From NCBI RefSeq assembly GCF_000747075.1, contig NZ_AVCH01000152.1:1-32080 (forward strand): DNA of 32,080 nucleotides. The letters are read 5' to 3'. Position numbers and translations under genes: made by a program. Within the stretch, counting starts at the first letter, position 1. Each line of letters starts with the position of its first letter. The DNA comes from Arenimonas malthae CC-JY-1. GTDB lineage: Bacteria; Pseudomonadota; Gammaproteobacteria; Xanthomonadales; Xanthomonadaceae. The notes under the pieces were generated by a model, which saw nothing but the letters and a program-made list of their open reading frames with translations, ran no database searches and was not told the origin of the DNA. Of this stretch, positions 1 through 7,871 are shown piece after piece.

Positions 1-336
1 GGCCAACGCGGCGTCGGCCTGGCGCGGCAGCAGGCGCGCCACTTCGCGGCGGGTGGAAGACGGCGCGGCGTGCAGCAGCTCGGGCAGCGTGGCCAGCGCG
101 GCGGCCAGGGCCTGCCGAGGGCCCTGTGGCGCCAGCAGCTGCACGCGGCCGCCGCACACCACGCCGGAAGCCGGTGGCAGCAGGCCGGCCAGGGTGTGCA
201 GCAAGGTGCTCTTGCCGGCGCCGTTGGCGCCGACCAGGCCGGTGAAACCGGGTTCCAGGGAATCGCTGGCGCTTTCCAGCAGGGTGCGCCCGTCGGGCGC
301 GCGCAACACGAGGTCGCGGAAGGTGGGTGTCGTCAT
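1..336 (-). CDS. ABC-F-like ATP-binding cassette protein (N-terminal part, cut by window edge)
   Basis: This is the first 112 codons of a minus-strand gene that runs off the left edge. The translation begins MTTPTFRDLVLRAPDGRTLL. A Walker A motif, GANGAGKST, lies at about residues 37-45, and a Q-loop-like LLAPQ follows at about residues 67-71. There is a good GGAGG Shine-Dalgarno (complement of 343-347) six bases before the ATG. No membrane segment is visible. The very short lead-in to Walker A and the Q-loop spacing resemble ABC-F proteins, which act on ribosomes rather than transport. An importer or exporter ATPase cannot be excluded, because the signature motif, Walker B and any second cassette lie outside the window. 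It is divergent from the acylase gene at 525. Confidence 0.75.
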   Translation of the reverse strand, partial: MTTPTFRDLVLRAPDGRTLLESASDSLEPGFTGLVGANGAGKSTLLHTLAGLLPPASGVVCGGRVQLLAPQGPRQALAAALATLPELLHAAPSSTRREVARLLPRQADAALA

Positions 337-524
337 GGCAGGCCTCCGCCGGGGTGCGGCGGTTGAAGTCGGGGGCCGGTGCGGGGACCGGGCGGTCGCG
401 ATTTCAGGCGTGCTGGCGCATGGCACTCACGGGGGTGGGAACGGCGGCATTCTGCCACACCGTGGCGGCGCGGCGCCGGTTCGGACATCCTTGGGGCTTC
501 CCGTACCCGCCCCGGAGCCGATCC
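337..524. other. Divergent intergenic region (ABC ATPase / acylase)
   Basis: These 188 bases separate two divergent genes and must hold at least one promoter for each. I can see the Shine-Dalgarno sites of both genes (GGAGG complement at 343-347 and GGAG at 514-517) and a short GC-rich inverted repeat near 347-363. I find no -35/-10 pair convincing enough to name. Confidence 0.5.
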
Positions 525-2909
525 ATGCGCAAGGCCGTTCGTGTCGCCACCCGCCTGCTGGCTGTGCTGGTCATCGCGGGGGTGCTGGCGGCGTTCTGGG
601 CCTTGTGGATGGTGCGCGGCAGCCTGCCGGCGATCGAGGGCGAACTGGCCCTGCCCGGCCTGTCGGCGCCGGTGACGGTGAGCCGCGACGCGCTCGGCAT
701 CGCCACCATCGAAGCCGCCAACGAAGCCGACGCGGCCCGTGCGCTCGGCTTCGTGCACGCGCAGGAGCGCTACTTCGAAATGGACCTGCTGCGCCGCTCG
801 GCGGCCGGCGAACTGTCGGCGCTGTTCGGCCCCATCGCCATCGAACGCGACAAGGAAATCCGCGTGCACCGCCTGCGCGCCCGGCTGGCCGAAAGCTACG
901 CCAGCGTCGCCGGCGACCGCCTGCCGGTGCTCGAGGCCTACCGCGACGGCGTCAACGCCGGCGTGGTGGCGCTCGGGGCCACGCCCTGGCCCTACCTGCT
1001 GCTGCGCACCGAACCGCAGCCGTGGACGCTGGAAGACACCGCACTGGCCGGCTACGCCATGTTCTTCGACCTGCAGGACGAATCGAACTCGCGCGAGCTG
1101 GCGCTGTGGCGCATCCGTGAAGTGGTGCCGGCGCCGCTGCATGCGCTGCTGTCGGTGGACGGCAGCGAGTGGGACGCGCCGCTGCTGGGCGAAGCGCGCG
1201 GCAATGCCGTGCTGCCCGGCCCGGACGAACTGGACCTGCGCCAGCTGCCCGTGCCTGCGCCGAACGGCGACTACGACGTGTCCGAACCCGCGGCGCCCGG
1301 CAGCAACAACTTCGCCGTGTCCGGCCAGCGCACCGCCGACGGCCGCGCCATCGTCGCCAACGACATGCACCTGGGCCTGCGCGCGCCGAACCTCTGGTTC
1401 CGCGCCCGCCTGAAATACGCCGACGCGCGCGCGCCCGGCGGCCAGGTGGACGTCAGCGGCTTCACCCTGCCCGGCATCCCGGCGGTCATCGTCGGCAGCA
1501 ACGGCCACGTGGCCTGGGGCTTCACCAACAGCTACGGCGACTGGCTGGATTTCTACCGCGTGGAGTTCACCGACGCCGACAAGCTCAAGTACCGCGTACC
1601 CGGGGGCGAAGCCGCGCTGCGCGTGGACAGCGAATGGATTTCGGTGAAAGGCGGCGAGCCGGTGGAGCTGAAGGTGCGCGAGACGCGCTGGGGCCCCATC
1701 ACCGTGGACCTCGACGACGGCAGCGCGCTGGCCCTGCGCTGGACCGCGCAGCTGCCCGGTTCGCTCAACTTCGGCCTGGCCGACCTGGCCCACGCCGGCA
1801 ACCTCGACGAAGGCCTGGCCGCCGCCGACACCGCCGGCATCCCGGCGCAGAACCTGATGATGGCCGACCGCCACGGCCGCATCGCCTGGCGGCTCACCGC
1901 GCAGATGCCGCAGCGCGATGGCGACTGCGAGCCCACCGCCCCGCTGCGGCCGGAGCAGGCCTGCCGCTGGAGCGGCTGGCTGCCGTCCACCGAAAATCCC
2001 AGTGTCGTGGACCCCGCCGACGGCGTGCTCTGGACCGCCAACGCCCGCGTGGTGGACGGCGCCGCGCTGGCCCTTGTGGGCGATGCCGGTTATGCCAATG
2101 GCGCCCGCGCCCGGCAGATCCGCGACGCGCTGCGCGCCAAGCCGGTGCTGGAAGAACGCGACCTGCTGGCCGTGCAGCTCGACGACCGCGCGCTTTTCCT
2201 AGCGCGCTGGCACGAAAAGCTCCAGGCCGAAGCCAAGCGCAGCGGCGACGCCGACCTGCAGGCCCTGGCCGCCGCCAGCACCGAGTGGACCGGCCATGCC
2301 AGCGTCGATTCCGCCGCCTACCGCATCGTGCGCGCCTGGCGCCTGGCCGTCATCGAACGCATCCAGAACGGCCTGACCGCGCCGGCGCAGGCGGCGCTGG
2401 GCAAGGCCTTCGTCATGCCCGACCTGCCGCAGATGGAAGCCGTCGCCTGGCCACTGCTGGAACAACGCCCGGACCATCTGCTGCCGCGCAAGTTCGAAAC
2501 CTGGGACGCGCTGCTGGCCGACGCCGCCCGCGACATCCGCGGCCAGCTCGAAGCCAGCGGTCCGCTGGCCGAACGCACCTGGGGCGAGCGCAACACCGCG
2601 CGCATCTGCCACCCGCTGGCGGGCGCCCTGCCCGGCCCCCTGCGTGGCCCGCTGTGCATGCCGGCCGAACCGCTGCGCGGCGACGGCAACATGCCCCTGG
2701 TGCAGGGCCCGGAGTTCGGTGCCAGCCAGCGCATGGTGGTGTCGCCGGGCCGCGAGGCCGAGGGTTTCGCGCACATGCCCGGCGGCCAGAGCGGCCACCC
2801 GATGTCGCCGTTCTGGGGTGCCGGCCACGCCGCCTGGGTGCAGGGCGAAGCCACGGCTTTCCTGCCCGGCGAAACCCGGCACGTGCTGGCCCTGCGCCCG
2901 GAAATGTGA
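525..2909 (+). CDS. Penicillin acylase family protein (Ntn-hydrolase, membrane-anchored or exported)
   Basis: This 794-aa protein belongs to the penicillin/AHL acylase family of N-terminal-nucleophile hydrolases, which self-cleave into alpha and beta chains and hydrolyse amide bonds. The N-terminus has basic residues followed by a hydrophobic stretch at about residues 8-30, so it is an uncleaved anchor or an export signal. The predicted nucleophile is Ser260 in GSNNFAVSG, where the beta chain would begin; the family usually has SNNW, so Phe is a mild variation. Downstream family features include NDMHLGL, the GSNGHVAWGFTN block and PAQNLMMAD. The ATG at 525 is preceded by GGAG at 514-517; the open frame extends upstream but without coding support. 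Substrate cannot be read from the sequence: candidates are acyl-homoserine lactones, beta-lactam side chains or peptide-like amides. Confidence 0.9.
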   Translation: MRKAVRVATRLLAVLVIAGVLAAFWALWMVRGSLPAIEGELALPGLSAPVTVSRDALGIATIEAANEADAARALGFVHAQERYFEMDLLRRSAAGELSALFGPIAIERDKEIRVHRLRARLAESYASVAGDRLPVLEAYRDGVNAGVVALGATPWPYLLLRTEPQPWTLEDTALAGYAMFFDLQDESNSRELALWRIREVVPAPLHALLSVDGSEWDAPLLGEARGNAVLPGPDELDLRQLPVPAPNGDYDVSEPAAPGSNNFAVSGQRTADGRAIVANDMHLGLRAPNLWFRARLKYADARAPGGQVDVSGFTLPGIPAVIVGSNGHVAWGFTNSYGDWLDFYRVEFTDADKLKYRVPGGEAALRVDSEWISVKGGEPVELKVRETRWGPITVDLDDGSALALRWTAQLPGSLNFGLADLAHAGNLDEGLAAADTAGIPAQNLMMADRHGRIAWRLTAQMPQRDGDCEPTAPLRPEQACRWSGWLPSTENPSVVDPADGVLWTANARVVDGAALALVGDAGYANGARARQIRDALRAKPVLEERDLLAVQLDDRALFLARWHEKLQAEAKRSGDADLQALAAASTEWTGHASVDSAAYRIVRAWRLAVIERIQNGLTAPAQAALGKAFVMPDLPQMEAVAWPLLEQRPDHLLPRKFETWDALLADAARDIRGQLEASGPLAERTWGERNTARICHPLAGALPGPLRGPLCMPAEPLRGDGNMPLVQGPEFGASQRMVVSPGREAEGFAHMPGGQSGHPMSPFWGAGHAAWVQGEATAFLPGETRHVLALRPEM

Positions 2910-2925
2910 ACCACCTCACATTTCC
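2900..2925. promoter_or_regulatory. Perfect CRP/Clp-type palindrome
   Basis: Bases 2902-2923 read AAATGTGA, six bases, TCACATTT. This matches the idealised CRP/FNR-superfamily CRP site (TGTGA-N6-TCACA with A/T flanks), and the symmetry extends two more bases on each side. Its centre is between 2912 and 2913. The left arm covers the acylase stop codon (2907-2909). In Xanthomonadales the CRP homologue Clp binds this same consensus. The element is AT-rich against a very GC-rich background. As RNA it could also fold into a 10-bp hairpin with a 6-nt loop, but no U-tract follows. Confidence 0.7.
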
Positions 2926-2936
2926 AAACCAGGAAC

Positions 2937-2965
2937 CTGACAGCCGTCACGATTTGCGCCATAAA
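2937..2965 (+). promoter_or_regulatory. Candidate sigma-70 promoter for the 143-aa orphan gene
   Basis: A -35 hexamer CTGACA (2937-2942, five of six consensus bases) is followed by a 17-bp spacer and a -10 CATAAA (2960-2965, four of six). Transcription would start near 2972-2974. That places the upstream palindrome centre at about -60, the classic class I CRP activation geometry. Start site and activation are inferred from spacing. Confidence 0.5.
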
Positions 2966-2972
2966 CGGATCA

Positions 2973-3030
2973 CTGCCCGGTGCGCTCCGCCGGGCAGAGG
3001 ACGGAGGGATCGCCGTCAGGGGGAGCGATC
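2973..3030 (+). promoter_or_regulatory. 5' leader with two hairpins and repeated GGA
   Basis: The first hairpin has arms CTGCCCGG (2973-2980) and CCGGGCAG (2990-2997), perfectly complementary, with a 9-nt loop, and sits at the predicted 5' end of the transcript. The second has arms GATCGC (3008-3013) and GCGATC (3025-3030) with an 11-nt loop that contains GGA. Further GGA trinucleotides lie between the stems, and one overlaps the start codon region. A CTACC at 3030-3034 could also pair with GGTAG at 3057-3061 next to the start. Such leaders are typical targets of CsrA/RsmA, but that link is inference only. Confidence 0.4.
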
Positions 3031-3066
3031 TACCACCCGGGTTTCCACTTCGGCGAGGTAGGTTGG

Positions 3067-3498
3067 ATGGACATGTTGATCACGCTGCTGGTGCATTGGC
3101 GCCGGCACACCCTGCACAAGCAGGCCGCGGCCGTTCGCAAGGCCGTGCACGCGCTCGATGGCGCGCAACGCAAGCTCGTCGTGGACCAGACCCTGGCCGA
3201 GATACAGGCCGCCGCGGTGCTGCCCCTTCCCCACCTGCATGGCGACAGCGACCCGGTGATGTACCGGCCCTGGAGCCCGGTGGCGGCGGTGGCAGCCAGC
3301 CGCGTGCGCGACCGCTCGATCCTCCTGCGCCAGCGTTCGATCGCGCTGTGGCTGGCGGTGGTCTACCACGAGACGCGGCAGTCGCCCGAGGCCGGCCTGC
3401 AGGCCGTGCACCGCGAGGTGCTGGGCATCCTGCGCGAGCTGCGCGACGCGCGGCCGCTCACCACCACCGAATCGGCCTGGTTCAAGGCCGCGGCATAA
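3067..3498 (+). CDS. Hypothetical protein, 143 aa
   Basis: I do not recognise this family. The predicted protein begins MDMLITLLVHWRRHTLHKQ, is rich in Arg, Ala, His and Leu, and looks mostly alpha-helical. It has a short hydrophobic start but no convincing transmembrane span or signal peptide. A Val/Ala-rich segment at about residues 75-83 and the later IALWLAVVYHETRQSPEAGL segment are the most hydrophobic parts. The frame stays open upstream to a GTG at 2980, but the ATG at 3067 is preferred because an AGGTAGG purine stretch precedes it and codon use is typical only after it. It is convergent with dapE (27 nt between the stop codons). Its upstream region carries a CRP/Clp-type site, a promoter and a folded leader, so expression is probably conditional. 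Confidence 0.75.
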   Translation: MDMLITLLVHWRRHTLHKQAAAVRKAVHALDGAQRKLVVDQTLAEIQAAAVLPLPHLHGDSDPVMYRPWSPVAAVAASRVRDRSILLRQRSIALWLAVVYHETRQSPEAGLQAVHREVLGILRELRDARPLTTTESAWFKAAA

Positions 3499-3525
3499 CC
3501 GGACACCGGGGAGGAAGCGGGAGGC

Positions 3526-4656
3526 TCAGGCGAGAAGCAGGCGCTCGGCGATGGCTCGGTAAAGCGCGGGGAGGCGCGCGAGCTCATCAATGGCGACGCG
3601 TTCGTTGACCTTGTGGATGCTGGCGTTGATGGGCCCCAGCTCCACCACCTCGGCGCCGAGAGGCGCGATGAAACGGGCATCCGAGGTGCCGCCACCGGTG
3701 TTTTCCTCGGGCACCACGCCCAGCTGCTCGCGCAGCACCGCGCGCGCGGCGGCGCGCAGCCGGCCTTCGCCGGTGAGGAAGGGTTCGCCGCCGCGGTGCC
3801 ACAGCAGTTCGTATTCCAGGCCATGGCGGGCCAGCACGGCCTCGACCTCGGCCTCCAGCTGCGCCGCCTGCCAGCCCGGGTTGAAGCGGAAGTTGAACAC
3901 CACCTCGCAGTGGCCCGGGATGACGTTGTTGGCGCCGGTGCCGGCGTGGATGTTCGAGACCTGGAAACTCGAGGGCGGGAACTCGGGGTAACCCTCGTCC
4001 CAGCGCCGCGCGCACAGCTCGGCCAGCGCCGGCATGGCCTGGTGGATGGGGTTGCGGGCCTTTTCCGGATAAGCCACGTGGCCCTGGATGCCCTTCACGG
4101 TGAGCACGCCGGAAAGCGTGCCGCGGCGGCCGACGCGCAGCAGGTCGCCCAGCGTTTCCTTCGACGAAGGCTCGCCGGTGATGCAGTAGTGGATCGGCTG
4201 GCCGCTGGCCTTGAAGTGTTCGGCCACCTTGCGCACGCCGTCGATGGCGTCGCCTTCCTCGTCCGAGGTGAGCAGCAGGGCCAGCGTGCCCGGGTGCCCC
4301 GGGTACGCCGCGACGAAGTCTTCCGCGGCCAGCACGAAGGCCGCCACGCTGCCCTTCATGTCGGCGGCGCCGCGGCCGTAGAGGTAGCCCTCGCGTTCGG
4401 TCGGCACGAACGGATCGCTGTCCCAGGCGTCGCGCGGGCCGGGCGGCACCACGTCGGTGTGGCCCAGGAAACACAGCACCTCGCCGCCGCTGCCATGCGT
4501 GGCCCAGAGGTTGCGCACGTCGCCGAAATCGATCTGTTGCACCGTGAAGCCGGCACGACGCAGGCGTTCGCCCACCAGCGCCTGGCAGCCGGCATCGTCG
4601 GGCGTCACCGAGGGGCGCGCGATGAGCTCGCGGGCCAGGGCCAGCACCTCGCTCAC
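3526..4656 (-). CDS. dapE: Succinyl-diaminopimelate desuccinylase
   Basis: DapE hydrolyses N-succinyl-LL-2,6-diaminopimelate to LL-diaminopimelate and succinate, in the succinylase route to lysine and peptidoglycan. The 376-aa length fits the family. The di-zinc M20 peptidase residues are all visible: His66 and Asp68 in GHTDVV, Asp99 in GRGAADMKG, the SDEEGD pair Glu133/Glu134, Glu162 in TGEPSS, the GGGTSDARF loop and the C-terminal His in NASIHKVNE. The start is the GTG at 4656, which overlaps the TGA of the upstream arsC-like gene by four bases. That choice gives the normal N-terminus; the in-frame upstream extension to 4779 is arsC in another frame. It is the last gene of the map-glnD-dapD operon. 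Confidence 0.95.
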   Translation of the reverse strand: MSEVLALARELIARPSVTPDDAGCQALVGERLRRAGFTVQQIDFGDVRNLWATHGSGGEVLCFLGHTDVVPPGPRDAWDSDPFVPTEREGYLYGRGAADMKGSVAAFVLAAEDFVAAYPGHPGTLALLLTSDEEGDAIDGVRKVAEHFKASGQPIHYCITGEPSSKETLGDLLRVGRRGTLSGVLTVKGIQGHVAYPEKARNPIHQAMPALAELCARRWDEGYPEFPPSSFQVSNIHAGTGANNVIPGHCEVVFNFRFNPGWQAAQLEAEVEAVLARHGLEYELLWHRGGEPFLTGEGRLRAAARAVLREQLGVVPEENTGGGTSDARFIAPLGAEVVELGPINASIHKVNERVAIDELARLPALYRAIAERLLLA

Positions 4657-5012
4657 TTGCCCACCCCGAACCGCGCCTTGAAGGCATTGTCGGTGAATCC
4701 CACGGTGACCACGCCGTCGGCCGTCACCACCACCGGGCGCTTCACCAGCGCCGGGTATTCCTTCAGCAGCAGGGTCCACTCCGGGTCGCTGCCCGGCGAC
4801 TTGCGGCCCTCGGGCAACTGGCGCCAGGTGGTGGAGGCCTTGTTGACGAGCTTGTCCCAGCCGCCCAGCTGGCCGGCCCAGGCCCTGAGCGTTTCGGCCG
4901 GCACGCGCCGGGCGCGGTAGTCCACGAATTCGTGCGCGACCTCGAAGCGCCTGAGCCAGTTGCGCGCCTTCTTGCAGGTGTCGCAGTTGTCGAGGCCGTA
5001 GACCGTCACCAT
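4653..5012 (-). CDS. ArsC/Spx-family reductase-like protein (YffB type)
   Basis: This 119-aa thioredoxin-fold protein is of the ArsC/Spx/YffB family. It starts [20 protein letters not shown], with Cys9 and Cys12 forming a CxxC pair at the active-site position, and it contains the family's KRPVVV segment (about residues 92-97). E. coli yffB likewise sits directly upstream of dapE, so this is the conserved linked paralogue rather than an arsenate-resistance gene; no other ars gene is nearby. The biochemical role of YffB-type proteins is poorly defined; glutathione-dependent thiol chemistry has been suggested. The ATG at 5012 follows a GGAG placed just after the peptidase stop codon. Translation is probably coupled on both sides, with a 13-nt gap upstream and a 4-nt overlap downstream. 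Confidence 0.88.
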   Translation of the reverse strand: MVTVYGLDNCDTCKKARNWLRRFEVAHEFVDYRARRVPAETLRAWAGQLGGWDKLVNKASTTWRQLPEGRKSPGSDPEWTLLLKEYPALVKRPVVVTADGVVTVGFTDNAFKARFGVGK

Positions 5013-5025
5013 CCGGGGAACTCCG

Positions 5026-6990
5026 TCATTTCGGGGCGGCACCGCCGATATGACGGGCCAGGAAGGCCAACAGTTTGCCGTAGTACTCGGCGCGATGCTC
5101 CTCGGTGTAGAAACCGTGGCCCTCGTTCGGGTAATACAGGGTCTCGACCGGCACGCCGGCCTTGCGCAGGGCCTTTTCCATGCGCTTGGTGTGCGCCACC
5201 GGGGCCACGCGGTCCTCGCCGCCGGCCGCCAGGAACACCGGCACCGTGATGCGGTCGGCCAGGCGGTTGGGGGAGACGTCGGCCAGGCTGCCGGCCTCGC
5301 CCACCCACTGGCGGGCGAACACCGAGCCGGCGCGGCTGTCGCCGCTGTCCTCGCGCACCATCATGTCCAGGTCGTAGACGCCCACGTAGCCCACCGCGCA
5401 GCGGTAGAGGTCCGGTTCGCGCGCAACGCCCATCAGCGAGGCATAGGCGCCGTAGCTGCCGCCGTAGAGGCAGATGCGCTTCGGGTCGGCGATGCCCTGC
5501 TCCGCCGCCCAGCGGGTGGCGTCGGTCAGGTCGTCCTGCATGGCCTTGCCCCACTGCTTCGCACCCGCCTCGTGGAAGGCGCGGCCGTAGTTGCCCGAGC
5601 CGCGGAAGTTCACCTTCAGCACGGCATAACCGGCCCGGGCGAGCATCTGCGCTTCCTCGTCGAAGTGCGGGGTGTCGAATACGCCGAAGGGGCCGCCATG
5701 CGGGTTCACGACCAGCGGCAGGTCCTTGCCGTCCGAACCGGGCGGCAGGGTCAGGTAACCGTGCAGCGGCAGGCCGTCGCGGGCCTTGAAGCTGACCGGG
5801 CGCACTTCGCCCATCTGCTCCGGGTCGATCCACTCGCGCCGGCTCAGCAGGTAACCGGCCTTCTTCGTGGCCACGTCGAACAGGTAGAAATCGCCCGGGT
5901 TGGTGCCGCTGGTCACCTGCACCAAAGCCAGCTTGCCGTCCCGCGTGGTGGAAGTGACGTACACCGCCTGGCCGGCGAAGGCAGCCTGGAGCATCTTGTA
6001 CAGGCGGGCCTCGGCCGAGGCGTCGTCGAAGAACTGCTGCTCGACCTTGTCGCCGATGAACTGGGCGCCCACGGGGATGTCCTGTTCGCCGAGCGTGTAG
6101 AGGATGGTGAACGGGTCGACCTTCTCGTGCTGCAGCAGCGGGCGGCGGCCACCCGACTGGGTGTCGAAGGCGACGACCTTGTCGGTGCCCTGGCGGTCTT
6201 CCACCAGCAGGTAGGCGGTGCGGTTGTCGGCGGCGAAGCCGATGGGGTGTTCCACCCGGCCGGTCTTGGACTGGTCGTTCACCAGCTGCCATTCGGCATC
6301 GTCGCCACTGCGGTGGTAGAGCATGCTGGCGTTGTCGGCGCCGATGCCGCGGGCGAAGCGCACCTGCCGGGCATGGTCCACCGTGAACTCGGCGCGCTGC
6401 ACCGGCGCGCGGGTGACCGGGCGACGCCGGCCGGTGCGCACGTCCAGGGTTTCGACGCGGGTGTAAGGGTCGTCGTGGAAAGGCCAGACCTCGATCAGCA
6501 CGGTGTTCGGGTCGTCGGGCAGCGTGTCGATAAGGTAGGCGGCGACGTCTTCCTGCGTGCGGCCCTGGATGCGGGTGCCGGCGCCGTTGCCCTCGACCCG
6601 GAAGCCCACCAGGTTCTTGATGTTCTTGCCGTCCGCGTCCACCACGTAGATTTCGCCGGTGGGGCTGGGCTCGTCGTCGGAGCCGAAGGCTTCGGCCATG
6701 CCCAGCAGCAGGCGGTCGTCGGCAACCCACTCGAAGTCGTCGATGTGGGTGTCCTTGCCCAGGGCGAAGCGCGCGGTCACCGCGTTGTCGGCGCGCCGCA
6801 GCACCACCAGGCCGGTGCGGTCGCCCAGCGGCACGGTGGCGGCGTAGAACTCGCCGGTGGGCGAGATTTCGATGTCGGTGAAGCTGTCGGGCTTGGTGAA
6901 GGTGGAGACATCCACCTGCGCGGACGCGGGGGCTCCCGCCAGCGAGGCTGCGCACAGCAGCCCGGCGGCGACGTGGGACAGCTTCGGCAT
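5026..6990 (-). CDS. Exported S9 family serine peptidase (prolyl oligopeptidase / acylaminoacyl-peptidase type)
   Basis: This 654-aa protein has a clear Sec signal peptide (about residues 1-24, ending APASAQ), a long region consistent with a beta-propeller, and a C-terminal alpha/beta-hydrolase domain. The catalytic triad is Ser512 in YGGSYGAYAS, Asp593 in GGEDRV and His625 in NEGHGFY. The family cleaves short peptides, often after proline or at acylated N-termini; in Xanthomonadales such enzymes are typically periplasmic. The ATG at 6990 is preceded by a GGAG. It lies 31 nt after dapD and 13 nt before the arsC-like gene on the same strand, so it is almost certainly co-transcribed with the diaminopimelate genes. 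In the related genera I know, dapD and arsC-dapE lie closer together, so the peptidase looks like a lineage-specific insertion. Confidence 0.92.
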   Translation of the reverse strand: MPKLSHVAAGLLCAASLAGAPASAQVDVSTFTKPDSFTDIEISPTGEFYAATVPLGDRTGLVVLRRADNAVTARFALGKDTHIDDFEWVADDRLLLGMAEAFGSDDEPSPTGEIYVVDADGKNIKNLVGFRVEGNGAGTRIQGRTQEDVAAYLIDTLPDDPNTVLIEVWPFHDDPYTRVETLDVRTGRRRPVTRAPVQRAEFTVDHARQVRFARGIGADNASMLYHRSGDDAEWQLVNDQSKTGRVEHPIGFAADNRTAYLLVEDRQGTDKVVAFDTQSGGRRPLLQHEKVDPFTILYTLGEQDIPVGAQFIGDKVEQQFFDDASAEARLYKMLQAAFAGQAVYVTSTTRDGKLALVQVTSGTNPGDFYLFDVATKKAGYLLSRREWIDPEQMGEVRPVSFKARDGLPLHGYLTLPPGSDGKDLPLVVNPHGGPFGVFDTPHFDEEAQMLARAGYAVLKVNFRGSGNYGRAFHEAGAKQWGKAMQDDLTDATRWAAEQGIADPKRICLYGGSYGAYASLMGVAREPDLYRCAVGYVGVYDLDMMVREDSGDSRAGSVFARQWVGEAGSLADVSPNRLADRITVPVFLAAGGEDRVAPVAHTKRMEKALRKAGVPVETLYYPNEGHGFYTEEHRAEYYGKLLAFLARHIGGAAPK

Positions 6991-7021
6991 GGGGACTACT
7001 CCGGGTTGGCCAGGGGTGGGG

Positions 7022-7870
7022 TCACTCCACGGCGCCGCGCAGCAGTTCGTTGACGGACGTCTTCGCGCGGGTCCTGGCATCGACCTGCTTGACGATGACG
7101 GCGCAGTACAGCGAATACCGGCCATCCGACGAGGGCAACGAGCCCGACACCACGACGCTACCCGCGGGAACCCGCCCGTAGGTGACCTCGCCGGTCATTC
7201 TGTTGTAGATGCGGGTGGATTGGCTGAGAAAAACTCCCATGCCGATCACGCTGCCCTTTTCCACCACCACGCCTTCCACCACCTCGGCCCGGGCGCCGAT
7301 GAAGCAGCCGTCCTCGATGATGGTGGGGCTGGCCTGCAGCGGCTCGAGCACGCCGCCGATGCCGGCGCCGCCCGAGATGTGGCAGTGCTTGCCCACCTGG
7401 GCGCAGCTGCCCACGGTGGCCCAGGTGTCGACCATGGTGCCGGCGCCGACGTAGGCGCCGATGTTCACGAAGCTGGGCATCAGCACCACGTCCTTGCCGA
7501 TGTGGGCGCCCGAACGCACGATCGCGCCCGGCACCACGCGGGCGCCGAGGTCGCGGAAGTCGCCTTCGTCGAAGTTGTCGAAGCGCAGGCGCACCTTGTC
7601 CCAGTAAGGCGCCGGGAAGCCTTCCATCATCTGCATGTCGTTGACGCGGAAGTAGAGCAGCACGGCCTTCTTGAGCCATTCGTTCACTTCCCACTTGCCG
7701 CCGCTGGGCGCGGCCACGCGCGCCTTGCCGGATTCCAGCAGGGCGATGGCCTCTTCCACCGCCGGGCGGGTGGAGCCGTCGATCTCGGCGGCGGTGAGCG
7801 TGGCGCGGCGTTCGAACGCGTCCTCGATGATCGCCTGCAGCTGCTCGGTGCTTGCCTTCTTTCTTGCCAT
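7022..7870 (-). CDS. dapD: 2,3,4,5-tetrahydropyridine-2,6-dicarboxylate N-succinyltransferase
   Basis: DapD transfers succinyl from succinyl-CoA to tetrahydrodipicolinate, the committed step of the succinylase branch whose product is later cleaved by DapE in the same operon. The protein has a helical N-terminal domain (about residues 1-95) followed by left-handed beta-helix hexapeptide repeats, including [20 protein letters not shown] and [15 protein letters not shown]. The first ATG in frame is at 7885, inside the end of glnD. I prefer the ATG at 7870, because GGAGAA lies at proper distance before it and the glnD stop (7874-7872) falls in between. This gives 282 aa, close to the 274 aa of E. 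coli. Translational coupling to glnD is likely. Confidence 0.95.
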   Translation of the reverse strand: MARKKASTEQLQAIIEDAFERRATLTAAEIDGSTRPAVEEAIALLESGKARVAAPSGGKWEVNEWLKKAVLLYFRVNDMQMMEGFPAPYWDKVRLRFDNFDEGDFRDLGARVVPGAIVRSGAHIGKDVVLMPSFVNIGAYVGAGTMVDTWATVGSCAQVGKHCHISGGAGIGGVLEPLQASPTIIEDGCFIGARAEVVEGVVVEKGSVIGMGVFLSQSTRIYNRMTGEVTYGRVPAGSVVVSGSLPSSDGRYSLYCAVIVKQVDARTRAKTSVNELLRGAVE

Positions 7871-7871
7871 C

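Noticed and set aside
2900-2925. The palindrome read as an intrinsic terminator for the acylase gene
   Set aside because: The stem is perfect but no T-run follows on either strand. The match to the CRP consensus, and a promoter at the right spacing, explain it better, though a side role in transcript ends is possible.
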